This document shows, one piece after another, positions 1 through 6,410 of a DNA stretch of 9,612 nucleotides; positions within the stretch are counted from its first letter, which is position 1, and each line of letters starts with the position of its first letter. Made by a program: the position numbers and the translations under genes. The DNA is from Candidatus Falkowbacteria bacterium UBA917 (GTDB lineage: Bacteria; Patescibacteriota; Patescibacteriia; Patescibacteriales; Patescibacteriaceae), in assembly GCA_002293855.1 (NCBI GenBank), contig DBEB01000021.1:1656-11267 (forward strand), written 5' to 3'. The notes under the pieces are model-generated. The model did no database searches and had not been told where the DNA came from. It saw only the letters and a list, made by a program, of their open reading frames with translations.

Positions 1-738
1 GGTGCTGGTGGTATGGATTTTAAAATTGCTGGTACGGCTGATGGTATCACAGCTATACAGCTCGATACCAAGACTGAGGGTTTGACTATGGAGATTGTGC
101 AAAAAACTTTGTCTCAGGGTAAAGAGGCGAGGATGCAGATCTTGGGAGTAATGGCGAGTGCCATTAGCGAGCCAAGAGCAGAGCTGTCAGCCTATGCTCC
201 AAGAATCACCAGTTTCTATATCGCTGTTGATCGGATCCGTGAAGTGATTGGTACTGGTGGTAAAGTGATTAATGAAATCATTGCCGCTTGTGAAGTGTCG
301 ATTGATATTGAAGATGACGGCTTGGTCATGGTCTGCGGTGTGGACGCTGAAAAAACTAAAAAGGCAGTGGACTGGATCAAGAGTATTGTGCATGAATTTA
401 AGGCTGGTGAGGTCTTTGTTGGTAAGGTGGTAAGGATGCTTGACTTCGGGGCTTTTGTATCGCTAGTCGGTGGTAAGGATGGTATGGTGCATGTCAGTGA
501 AATGGCGCCATATCGTATTGGTAAACCAGATCAGTTCCTCGCTATCGGTGATACTGTGACAGTGCGTGTTAAAGAAGTTGATGATCAGGGTCGTATCAAT
601 CTAACTATGAAGGGTCAAGTTGAAAATGAAGCTTTGTGGAAAGATGAAAAAGGCAAGGATAGTCGCCCGCCGATGAATCGCTTTGCTGATAAAGCTGATG
701 GTGATAAGCCTCGCTTTAATAAGTTTGCTAAGCGATAA
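1..738 (+). CDS. pnp: Polyribonucleotide nucleotidyltransferase (PNPase), C-terminal part, 5' end outside window
   Basis: PNPase is a phosphorolytic 3'-5' exoribonuclease that degrades mRNA in the cytoplasm as a trimer. The frame is open from base 1 (Gly-Ala-Gly-Gly before the first Met), so the ATG at 13 is internal and the gene is truncated by the window edge; 245 residues are visible. Seen from that edge: the end of the second RNase PH core (GGMDFKIAGT, then GITAIQLD); the helix after it with the family-typical 'EPRAELSAYAPRI'; a KH domain with the IGTGGKVINEI loop (a GxxG motif; many PNPases have Pro where this has Thr); then an S1 domain running from 'GEVFVGKVVRMLDFGAFV' to 'INLTMKG'. 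A short basic tail (PRFNKFAKR) follows. Stop is TAA, followed 16 bases later by an intrinsic terminator. Identification is secure from the KH-S1 order and core motifs. Confidence 0.96.
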   Translation, partial: GAGGMDFKIAGTADGITAIQLDTKTEGLTMEIVQKTLSQGKEARMQILGVMASAISEPRAELSAYAPRITSFYIAVDRIREVIGTGGKVINEIIAACEVSIDIEDDGLVMVCGVDAEKTKKAVDWIKSIVHEFKAGEVFVGKVVRMLDFGAFVSLVGGKDGMVHVSEMAPYRIGKPDQFLAIGDTVTVRVKEVDDQGRINLTMKGQVENEALWKDEKGKDSRPPMNRFADKADGDKPRFNKFAKR

Positions 739-754
739 GAATTGATAGAAATTA

Positions 755-786
755 AAAGGCCCGGACATTGTGTCTCGGGCTTTTTT
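755..786 (+). terminator. Intrinsic terminator of pnp
   Basis: GCCCG-GACA (759-767) pairs with TGTC-T-CGGGC (771-780) around a TTG loop with one bulged T. A run of A precedes the stem and six T follow it (781-786). It lies between the convergent ends of pnp and the minus-strand gene at 804-1367. Read on the minus strand it is followed by TTTTAATTT, so it may also stop that transcript weakly. Confidence 0.88.
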
Positions 787-803
787 GGGTTGGGGATTTT
801 AGT

Positions 804-1367
804 TTAGGAGGCCTTTCTTATTAAAGGCATAGCTGTTTTTAGGTCTGACCTTAATTCTGTAGAATAAAGGTGCCATTCCTCATCAATTTTTGCAAGAATT
901 AACTTGACAACTTGTTTGAGTATGGTTGGAGTTGGTTTGTCACTGACTAATGATGGATTTTCTAAGGCTATTTCTTGAATTATTTCTAATAATTTAGAGA
1001 TAGCTGTTTGAGGGACATCTTCATCATCACTGATGATTAAATTTAAATTGATTGGTTGAGTAGCGAGATCTTTTAAATGTTCGCCAATCAAACCGATCTT
1101 TGTTGCGAGAATTCTTACGCTATTGTTCTCTGGTAGTTCTAAGACTTCTTCGGATATGCATTGACGAAGAATTTCATAGGACTCCTTGCTGAGTTTGTAC
1201 TCATCAGGCCAAGAATGTACTTGGTCTATTTTTTTAATTAATCTGATCAGATTTGAGCTAATGCCCTTATTTGATGAACAGATTTTGTAAGATCTGTGGA
1301 ACTGAACTATTAATGAGTTCAGTTTGCTGTTTTGATCACTTTCAGTGATCTCAGTACCCAAAATCAT
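804..1367 (-). CDS. Orphan protein of unknown function, 187 aa
   Basis: I do not recognise this protein. It reads as a soluble, helix-rich protein with no signal peptide, no membrane segment, no cysteine cluster and no nucleotide-binding loop. Charged and Ile/Leu-rich stretches alternate. One acidic patch is clear (ISDDEDVP, about residues 111-118), and a Trp-containing amphipathic stretch lies near the C-terminus (KIDEEWHLYSTELRSDL). Its support as a real gene comes from context: a full-length open frame on the strand that faces pnp, a TTGACA/TATTAT promoter with 17-bp spacing about 75 bases upstream, and a leader carrying two inverted repeats. The ATG at 1367 is preceded by a GGGGG run that could act as a poor ribosome site. 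It is visibly more AT-rich than comM and has no operon partner, which fits an accessory gene. It is divergent from comM and convergent with pnp. Confidence 0.72.
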   Translation of the reverse strand: MILGTEITESDQNSKLNSLIVQFHRSYKICSSNKGISSNLIRLIKKIDQVHSWPDEYKLSKESYEILRQCISEEVLELPENNSVRILATKIGLIGEHLKDLATQPINLNLIISDDEDVPQTAISKLLEIIQEIALENPSLVSDKPTPTILKQVVKLILAKIDEEWHLYSTELRSDLKTAMPLIRKAS

Positions 1368-1417
1368 GGGAACCCCCGTAAAAAATTAAAAATATTGTTA
1401 AAGTGCAACACACACTT

Positions 1418-1438
1418 TTACCTATACTGCATAGGTAA
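1418..1438. promoter_or_regulatory. Operator-like inverted repeat at the start of the 187-aa gene's transcript
   Basis: TTACCTAT (1418-1425) and ATAGGTAA (1431-1438) form a perfect 8-bp inverted repeat around ACTGC. It begins 5 bases downstream of the minus-strand -10 box (1443-1448), so it covers the predicted transcription start. A second, weaker repeat follows directly: AAAGTG (1400-1405) and CACTTT (1413-1418) around a 7-base spacer. The placement suits a repressor site; an RNA hairpin in the leader is an alternative reading. Confidence 0.5.
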
Positions 1439-1442
1439 TTGA

Positions 1443-1471
1443 ATAATATCATTATTTAGCCCTTTTGTCAA
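1443..1471 (-). promoter_or_regulatory. Sigma-70 type promoter of the 187-aa gene
   Basis: Read on the minus strand: a perfect -35 TTGACA (1466-1471), a 17-bp spacer, an extended -10 TG-A, and TATTAT (1443-1448). Start would be near 1436, leaving a leader of about 70 nt. The whole unit is almost identical to the promoter at 8468-8496. Confidence 0.75.
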
Positions 1472-1491
1472 GATGAAAAATAGGCTATAAT
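1465..1491 (+). promoter_or_regulatory. Promoter of comM
   Basis: A perfect -10 TATAAT (1486-1491) ends 10 bases before the comM ATG. TTGTCA (1465-1470) gives only a 15-bp spacer; TTTTGT (1463-1468) would give 17. The -35 bases overlap those of the divergent minus-strand promoter. With a start near 1498 the mRNA would have almost no leader. Confidence 0.65.
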
Positions 1492-1501
1492 AAAACAAAA
1501 T

Positions 1502-3022
1502 ATGGCTGTTAAAATCTACAGCGCGGCGGTTTTGGGTTTAGAAGCCGAAATAGTGGAAGTAGAGGCAGATTTGGGTGGTGGGCAAATGGGATCCTTTGCC
1601 ACAGTTGGTTTACCGGATTTGGCGGTTAATGAGGCTAGAGAACGGGTCAGAAGCGCGATTAAAAACTCACAAGTTGACTTTCCGCATGTTAAAGTGACGG
1701 TTAATTTGGCGCCGGCCAATCTCAAAAAACAGGGCTCTGGTTATGATTTGCCCATTGCTATTAGTATTATTGCGGTGCTTGGTAAATTGAAGGGTTCGGA
1801 GCTGGACTTTAGTAAAATGATTTTTGTGGGGGAGCTCGCTCTAGATGGTCGTTTGCGGCCGGTCAATGGTATTTTATCAATAGCTATGTCGGCTGTTCGT
1901 AATGGCTTTGAGAGATTGATAGTGCCGACTGCCAATGCCAGTGAGGCGGCTCTGGTCGCTGGAGTGGAGGTTTTGGCAATAGATAATTTACGACAGTTAC
2001 TGGATTATCTGCTCGGTAAGGAGGTTGTTATGCCGATTAACAGGACGAAACCAGATCTGGTTAATGTTGAGCAGTTAATGGATATGGCTCATGTGGCTGG
2101 GCAAGAGCAGGCTAAGCGAGCGCTCGAGATTGCCGCTAGTGGCGGTCATAATATACTGCTGTTTGGTTCGCCTGGTTCGGGTAAGACGATGCTGGCTCGA
2201 ACTTTGCCTTCGATACTGCCCAATCTGACGCTGGAAGAGGCCTTGGAAATAACCAAGATTTATAGCATTGCAGGATATTTGCCGAGTGGTGAGGCATTAA
2301 TCAAGACAAGGCCATTTCGATCACCACACCATAGTGCTTCGGGTGTGGCTTTGGTGGGTGGTGGGACTTGGCCAAGACCTGGTGAGATATCGCTCGCTCA
2401 TCGGGGAGTATTGTTCCTCGATGAGTTTCCAGAGTTTTCACGAGCGGTGCTCGAAAGTTTGCGACAGCCACTAGAGGATGGCTCGGTGATGATTGCTCGA
2501 GCGGCTGGTAATCTAGTTTTTCCAGCTAAGTTTGTGTTGGTAGCAGCGATGAATCCTTGTCCGTGTGGCTTTGCTGGCGATAGTGAAAAGGCTTGTAATT
2601 GTTCGGTACGGCAGGTTATAGCTTATCAACAGCGGATTTCTGGGCCGATTTTGGATAGATTTGACTTGTCGGTAACGGTACCGAGATTGGAGTTTAAAAA
2701 ATTAACTAGTGAAAATAACGGAGAAGATTCGGTGACTATTAAAAAACGGGTGGAGTTGGCTCGAGAACGACAAAGAAGTAGATTTGATGGTCTGGATTGT
2801 TTGACTAATGCAGAAATGAACTCGATGTTGGTCAGGAACTTTTGTCAGCTGGATGAGTCGTCAAAAAAATTATTAGAGCAGGCGGTTGCCAGACTGTCGC
2901 TGTCGCCGAGGGCTTATTTCCGAGTGATTAAGCTAGCTAGAACCATTGCTGATCTTGCGGGGAGTGACGAGATAAGCCAAGCTCATGTTGCCGAGGCTTT
3001 GCAATATCGACAGAGAGTGTAG
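1502..3022 (+). CDS. comM: ComM / YifB family Mg-chelatase-like AAA+ ATPase
   Basis: ComM is a hexameric AAA+ helicase that drives branch migration when incoming single-stranded DNA is integrated during natural transformation. That role is known from the family, not shown here. The 506-residue length is normal and all parts are present. The N-terminal Lon-S5-like ChlI domain begins with the typical KIYSAAVLGLEA and includes VGLPD and NLAPA (residues about 3-165). The ATPase domain has Walker A GSPGSGKT (222-229), the family motif RSPHHSAS (273-280), Walker B VLFLDE (303-308), sensor Asn in AAMNP (347-352) and LDRFD (384-388). A four-Cys cluster (CPC at 353-355, CNC at 365-367) could bind metal. 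The C-terminal Mg-chelatase helical domain follows (about 430-500). The ATG at 1502 has no Shine-Dalgarno and lies 10 bases after the -10 box. Proximity to recA and ssb fits DNA processing. Confidence 0.95.
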   Translation: MAVKIYSAAVLGLEAEIVEVEADLGGGQMGSFATVGLPDLAVNEARERVRSAIKNSQVDFPHVKVTVNLAPANLKKQGSGYDLPIAISIIAVLGKLKGSELDFSKMIFVGELALDGRLRPVNGILSIAMSAVRNGFERLIVPTANASEAALVAGVEVLAIDNLRQLLDYLLGKEVVMPINRTKPDLVNVEQLMDMAHVAGQEQAKRALEIAASGGHNILLFGSPGSGKTMLARTLPSILPNLTLEEALEITKIYSIAGYLPSGEALIKTRPFRSPHHSASGVALVGGGTWPRPGEISLAHRGVLFLDEFPEFSRAVLESLRQPLEDGSVMIARAAGNLVFPAKFVLVAAMNPCPCGFAGDSEKACNCSVRQVIAYQQRISGPILDRFDLSVTVPRLEFKKLTSENNGEDSVTIKKRVELARERQRSRFDGLDCLTNAEMNSMLVRNFCQLDESSKKLLEQAVARLSLSPRAYFRVIKLARTIADLAGSDEISQAHVAEALQYRQRV

Positions 3023-3047
3023 GCTTTGATATGCGACAAGTTGTAAT

Positions 3048-3077
3048 TTGTATTTGTAGCCAGTTTTAAGCTATAAT
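3048..3077 (+). promoter_or_regulatory. Promoter of the solute-binding protein gene
   Basis: The -10 TATAAT (3072-3077) is perfect. It ends 13 bases before the ATG at 3091. The -35 is weak: TTGTAT (3048-3053) with an 18-bp spacer. The nine bases GCTATAATA are the same as at the comM promoter. Predicted leader is only about 6 nt. Confidence 0.6.
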
Positions 3078-3090
3078 AGGGTCAGAAAAT

Positions 3091-4488
3091 ATGCGTTATA
3101 AAATTATTAGTTTAGTGATCCTTGCTAGCGTAATGATTACTAGTGGTTGGACTTGTACTAAAGGGACTTCAGCACCGGTGGCGCAAAAAATGCAGCCGGT
3201 GACTTTGAATTATTGGCGAGTTTGGGACGGTCCAGATGATTTCAAAGAGATTATCAGTAAGTATAAGGCGCTACATCCTAATATTAATATTGTTTATCGT
3301 AAACTAAGAATTGAAGAATATGAATCAGAACTACTGAACGCGCTAGCTGAAGATCGTGGCCCGGATATTTTTTCGATTAATGTTAATCAGCTTAGACAGT
3401 ACAAAAGTAAATTAGTGCCTCTGCCGCCACAGATTAATATGGTGTATATGGTGGAGCAAGGAACGATTAAAAAGGAATTGGTGCCGGAGTTGCGAACGAC
3501 GCCAAGTATTCGCAATAATCAAGTGCGAGATTTGTTTGTTGATACTGTCGGCAAGGATGTGATCTTGGAGTATGAGGACGCGGCCAAAAAGACCAAGGAG
3601 CAGAGGGTCTGGGGTCTGCCAATGTATATGGATACGATGGCGACTTTTTATAACAAGGATTTGATGAATAATGCTGGCATCGCTGAATTATCGGATTATT
3701 GGGGAAGTGATAAGTTTAAAAAAGATTTGAAAAAAATGACTAAGCAGGATGAGCAAGGTAATATTTTGCAGTCCGGCATGGCGATGGGTACTGGTGCTAA
3801 TATTGACCGTGCTCATGATATTTTGGCGGCTTTGATGATGCAAAATGGGGCGACGATTATCGATGACCAAGGTCGAGTAGCGTTTAGAAATATTATCCGT
3901 GGCAAGGATTATAATCCTGGTATTGATGCTGTTCGTTTCTATGCCGATTTTGCTGATCCAACCAAAGATGTTTATAGCTGGAATGCGCAAATAACCAATT
4001 CACTGGAAATGTTTATGCAGGGACGACTGGCTGTGCTCTATGGCTATTCTTATCTCTTGCCGATTTTGAAGGCTCAAGCTCCGTCGCTAAATTACAGTGT
4101 TAAAAAGTTGCCTCAGATTGAAGGGTCGTCCGAGACTGCTAATGTGGCGGATTATTATGTGGAGGTAGTGTCGAAGAAAAGTAAATACAAGGATGAGGCT
4201 TGGGATTTTGTGCAATTTGCGACGACTAAGCCAGATAATGTGCGGTCTTATTTGAATTCAACCAAGAAGCTGTCGGCTATTAGGGCTCTTATTGATGAGC
4301 AGAAAGAAGATGATGAATTAGGTGTCTTTGCTGAACAGGCCTTTAATGCTCGGACTTGGTATCGAGGTATGAATTATGCAGAGGCGGTGAAGAGTTTTAA
4401 CTCGATGCTAGAAGCGATTAATAAAAACTCAGAAACTTTTGAACAAGAATTAAAAATATTGGAGGGCCGTTTGAAACAAACGCTCTAA
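3091..4488 (+). CDS. Extracellular solute-binding protein, family 1, probable lipoprotein
   Basis: Family 1 proteins capture sugars or similar solutes outside the membrane and hand them to ABC permeases. The 465-residue length fits the family. The N-terminus is a signal peptide: basic MRYK, a hydrophobic stretch from about 5 to 19, then Cys22. The box before Cys22 is Gly-Trp-Thr, not the usual Leu-Ala-Gly, so lipid attachment is likely but not typical. The body shows the fold's hallmarks: 'VTLNYWRVWDGPDDFKEII' at the mature start, GPDIFSIN, 'WGLPMYMDTMATFYNKDLM' (central substrate-side region), 'MFMQGRLAVLYGYSY', and late helices with 'KDEAWDFVQFAT'. No permease or ATPase gene is next to it, so its transporter must be elsewhere or absent. 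A RodZ-like gene begins one base after its stop. The substrate cannot be named from sequence. Confidence 0.88.
   Translation: MRYKIISLVILASVMITSGWTCTKGTSAPVAQKMQPVTLNYWRVWDGPDDFKEIISKYKALHPNINIVYRKLRIEEYESELLNALAEDRGPDIFSINVNQLRQYKSKLVPLPPQINMVYMVEQGTIKKELVPELRTTPSIRNNQVRDLFVDTVGKDVILEYEDAAKKTKEQRVWGLPMYMDTMATFYNKDLMNNAGIAELSDYWGSDKFKKDLKKMTKQDEQGNILQSGMAMGTGANIDRAHDILAALMMQNGATIIDDQGRVAFRNIIRGKDYNPGIDAVRFYADFADPTKDVYSWNAQITNSLEMFMQGRLAVLYGYSYLLPILKAQAPSLNYSVKKLPQIEGSSETANVADYYVEVVSKKSKYKDEAWDFVQFATTKPDNVRSYLNSTKKLSAIRALIDEQKEDDELGVFAEQAFNARTWYRGMNYAEAVKSFNSMLEAINKNSETFEQELKILEGRLKQTL
4461..4482 (+). promoter_or_regulatory. Possible hairpin-bridged ribosome binding site for the RodZ-like gene
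   Basis: GGAGGG (4461-4466) lies 23 bases before the ATG at 4490, too far for normal use. A perfect hairpin CGTTTG-AAA-CAAACG (4468-4482) sits in the gap. Folding it would remove 15 bases and bring the purine-rich site to about 9 bases from the ATG. This is inference from spacing only. Confidence 0.35.
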
Positions 4489-4489
4489 T

Positions 4490-5170
4490 ATGTCTTGGTT
4501 TAACAGTAGTAAAATTTCTTTGGGTTCAGCTAGTGTAGCTGAGCAATTGAGAGTGACGAGGGAGCGACTGGGCTTGTCGATTGCGCAAGTGGCCGATAAG
4601 ATTAAGGTCAGTCCAAAATACTTACAGGCACTCGAAGATGGTGATTATTATAAGGTGCCAGATGGTATTTATACTTTGAGTTTTTTGCGTCAGTACGCTC
4701 AGTATTTGGGTCTTGATTATAAAAAAATTATTAGCGGTTTTCAGTCGGAAAAATCGGTGTTTAGCTCTGATCAAAATGAAAACATTTTTTCTCGACAAGT
4801 GGTGGGGGCGGACAAAATGTTGGTAGTTCCTAATCTGGTTAAAAATATTATTTGGAGTTTGTTATTGCTTGGGTGCTTAGTTTATTTGATTTGGTTGATG
4901 AATAATGTTTTTAAAGCGCCGATGCTCAAGGTCTTAACACCGATTGATGATTTGGCGACTGTGGATAGTAATTTGTTGGTGTCTGGCTATAGTGAGCCGG
5001 AGGCGGAAGTGACGATTAATGAAAGATCGGTGACTGTGAGCGCTGAGGGTGAGTTTAATTTGGGGGTGGAGTTGCAACCCGGTATTAATACAATTGTAGT
5101 GCAAGCCAAGAAAGGTAGTAAGAAGCCGAGTACAGTGGTAAAGGAAGTTTTGCTTAATCTTGGTCAATAG
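4490..5170 (+). CDS. RodZ-like membrane protein with N-terminal helix-turn-helix
   Basis: RodZ proteins are bitopic membrane proteins that link the cytoskeleton (MreB in model bacteria) to the cell-wall machinery. The layout here matches over 226 residues. A cytoplasmic HTH of the RodZ type spans about 18-80 (LRVTRERLGLSIAQVADKI, then 'LQALEDGDYYKVPDGIYTL' and FLRQYAQYLGLD). A linker of about 35 residues follows. One membrane helix spans about 118-139 (IIWSLLLLGCLVYLIWLM). The extracytoplasmic part (about 147-224) looks like a bacterial Ig-like domain of the kind that begins LKVLTPIDD and contains VSGYSEPEAEVTIN. The HTH in this family usually binds protein, not DNA. The gene is very probably co-transcribed with the solute-binding protein, with one base between stop and start. 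A membrane-bound regulator is an alternative reading. Confidence 0.8.
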   Translation: MSWFNSSKISLGSASVAEQLRVTRERLGLSIAQVADKIKVSPKYLQALEDGDYYKVPDGIYTLSFLRQYAQYLGLDYKKIISGFQSEKSVFSSDQNENIFSRQVVGADKMLVVPNLVKNIIWSLLLLGCLVYLIWLMNNVFKAPMLKVLTPIDDLATVDSNLLVSGYSEPEAEVTINERSVTVSAEGEFNLGVELQPGINTIVVQAKKGSKKPSTVVKEVLLNLGQ

Positions 5171-5180
5171 TTATAAAGGT

Positions 5181-5209
5181 TTGAGTTTTATGGCTAACTA
5201 GTCTATCAT
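5181..5209 (+). promoter_or_regulatory. Promoter of recA
   Basis: TTGAGT (5181-5186), 17-bp spacer, TATCAT (5204-5209). Matches to consensus are 4/6 and 5/6. The start would be near 5216. No terminator is visible between the RodZ-like gene and recA, so recA may also receive read-through. Confidence 0.55.
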
Positions 5210-5223
5210 TAAGAAACTAGTTA
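5195..5223. promoter_or_regulatory. Inverted repeat around the recA -10 box
   Basis: TAACTAGT (5195-5202) and ACTAGTTA (5216-5223) are perfect inverted copies separated by 13 bases. The predicted -10 box lies in the gap and the predicted start touches the right arm. Each arm contains the self-complementary hexamer ACTAGT, so they are also two sites 19 bp apart on centre. It fits an operator but does not resemble the E. coli (CTGT-N8-ACAG) or Bacillus LexA boxes. ACTAGT occurs elsewhere in the window, including inside genes, which lowers its weight. Confidence 0.4.
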
Positions 5224-5235
5224 AATATCAAATAT

Positions 5236-6336
5236 ATGGCAGAAAATAAGGGATCAAAAAAATCAGGAGGGGCAGAAATGGAAGCGAAATTAAATGCAGC
5301 GCATGCTGCCATGCAACAAATCAAGGATATGTATGGCGATGGGGCGATCATGAAATTTGGCGAAGCTCAGAACTCTGATGTGGATACGGTCCCAACTGGC
5401 TGTTTGTCACTTGACCTCGCTCTGGGTGTGGGTGGTGTGCCAAGGGGTAGAATTATTGAAATCTTTGGCCCAGAAGCCTCTGGTAAGACGACTTTGTCTC
5501 AGCATATTATTGCTGAAGTACAGAAGCTTGGCGGGATCGCTGCCTTTATTGATGCCGAGCACGCTCTCGATCCAGACTATGCTCGCAAGATCGGTATCAA
5601 TGTCAAAGAGATGTTGATTTCTCAGCCAGATACCGGTGAGCAGGCTTTGGAAATTTTAGAGACTTTGGTTCGCTCCAATGCTATTGATGTGGTTGTAGTA
5701 GACTCAGTGGCGGCTTTGGTACCAAAGAAAGAAATCGAGGGTGATATGGGTGATGCGCAAATGGGTTTGCAAGCTCGTCTGATGAGTCAGGCCTTGCGTA
5801 AATTGACTGGTATAGTGTCAAAGAGTAAGACTATCGTTATCTTTATTAACCAGATTAGAATGAAGCTCGGAGTATTTTTTGGTAATCCGGAAACCACGAC
5901 TGGTGGTCAGGCTTTGAAGTTTTATGCCAGTGTTCGTATTGAGGTGCGTAGAAGCGCACAGATCAAGCAGGGTGATAAGATTATTGGTAACCGAGTTAAA
6001 ACTAAAATTGTAAAGAATAAAGTATCGGCACCGTTTAAGACTTGTGAATTTGATATTATGTACAATGAAGGTATTTCCTTGTCTGGTGATACTCTAGATA
6101 CTGGCGTAGCCTATGGCGTGGTGAGTAAGCGTGGCAATGCCTATAGCTATGGTGAAGAGAAGTTGGGCGTGGGTCGCGAAACAGCTAAGAAGTATTTGCG
6201 AGAAAATCCCAAGCTCCTCCAAGAGATTCGTAAGGACGTGATGCTCGAAGCTAAGTCCAAAGAAGATGGCGGTGGAACATCTATCGCGAGTGAAGTTGAA
6301 GAAGCTCCAGAAATGCCTGAGGAGGAAGGGCTTTAA
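5236..6336 (+). CDS. recA: Recombinase RecA
   Basis: RecA forms ATP-dependent filaments on single-stranded DNA and carries out strand exchange for repair and recombination. At 366 residues from the first ATG it is a normal RecA. Seen: 'AMQQIKDMYGDGAIMKFGE' at the N-terminal domain, Walker A GPEASGKT (78-85), catalytic Glu in DAEHALDP (Glu108), Walker B VVVVD (152-156), loop L1 around EGDMGDAQMG (168-177), and loop L2 in NQIRMKLGVFFGNPETTTGG (205-224). The C-terminal domain ends in an acidic tail (EEAPEMPEEEGL). No intein. The start is uncertain. ATG 5236 has no ribosome site. In-frame ATG 5278 has AGGAGG seven bases upstream and would give 352 residues, nearer the E. coli N-terminus. I keep 5236 because other genes here also lack Shine-Dalgarno sites. 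It has its own promoter and ends at a strong terminator. Confidence 0.98.
   Translation: MAENKGSKKSGGAEMEAKLNAAHAAMQQIKDMYGDGAIMKFGEAQNSDVDTVPTGCLSLDLALGVGGVPRGRIIEIFGPEASGKTTLSQHIIAEVQKLGGIAAFIDAEHALDPDYARKIGINVKEMLISQPDTGEQALEILETLVRSNAIDVVVVDSVAALVPKKEIEGDMGDAQMGLQARLMSQALRKLTGIVSKSKTIVIFINQIRMKLGVFFGNPETTTGGQALKFYASVRIEVRRSAQIKQGDKIIGNRVKTKIVKNKVSAPFKTCEFDIMYNEGISLSGDTLDTGVAYGVVSKRGNAYSYGEEKLGVGRETAKKYLRENPKLLQEIRKDVMLEAKSKEDGGGTSIASEVEEAPEMPEEEGL
5265..5270 (+). promoter_or_regulatory. AGGAGG ribosome site inside the annotated recA start region
   Basis: A perfect AGGAGG lies seven bases before the in-frame ATG at 5278 (codon 15 of the longer recA reading). It is the best Shine-Dalgarno match found in front of any ATG in the window, so 5278 may be the true or a second recA start. 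It could also be chance, since these bases encode Ser-Gly-Gly. Confidence 0.5.
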
Positions 6337-6360
6337 TTGTAAGAAGGCTTTGAATAATCA

Positions 6361-6396
6361 AAATAAAAACGTCTCTAGTTAGAGACGTTTTTATTT
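6361..6396. terminator. Bidirectional intrinsic terminator between recA and efp
   Basis: Bases 6361-6376 pair perfectly with 6381-6396 over 16 bp around the tetraloop AGTT. The core is ACGTCTCT/AGAGACGT; the outer pairs are A on the left and T on the right. It follows recA on the plus strand. Read on the minus strand it also gives a hairpin ending in TTTTTATTT, so it can end the rpsF-efp transcript too. The two operons converge here. Confidence 0.92.
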
Positions 6397-6410
6397 GCTT
6401 TAAAGTAATG

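Noticed and set aside
13..15. ATG at 13 as the start of a small KH-S1 gene
   Set aside because: The frame is open to base 1 and the residues before it (Gly-Ala-Gly-Gly) match the conserved PNPase core, so this is an internal Met of a truncated pnp.
353..1063. A possible metal-binding or regulatory domain in the orphan 187-aa protein
   Set aside because: The acidic patch ISDDEDVP alone is not enough; no Cys/His cluster, EF-hand spacing or HTH pattern could be defended.
3688..3990. 100-codon minus-strand frame opposite the solute-binding protein gene
   Set aside because: It lies entirely within the opposite strand of a convincing gene and has no family-like features.
5357..5617. 86-codon plus-strand frame inside recA
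   Set aside because: It is a shifted-frame shadow in a fully conserved RecA region with no separate start signals.
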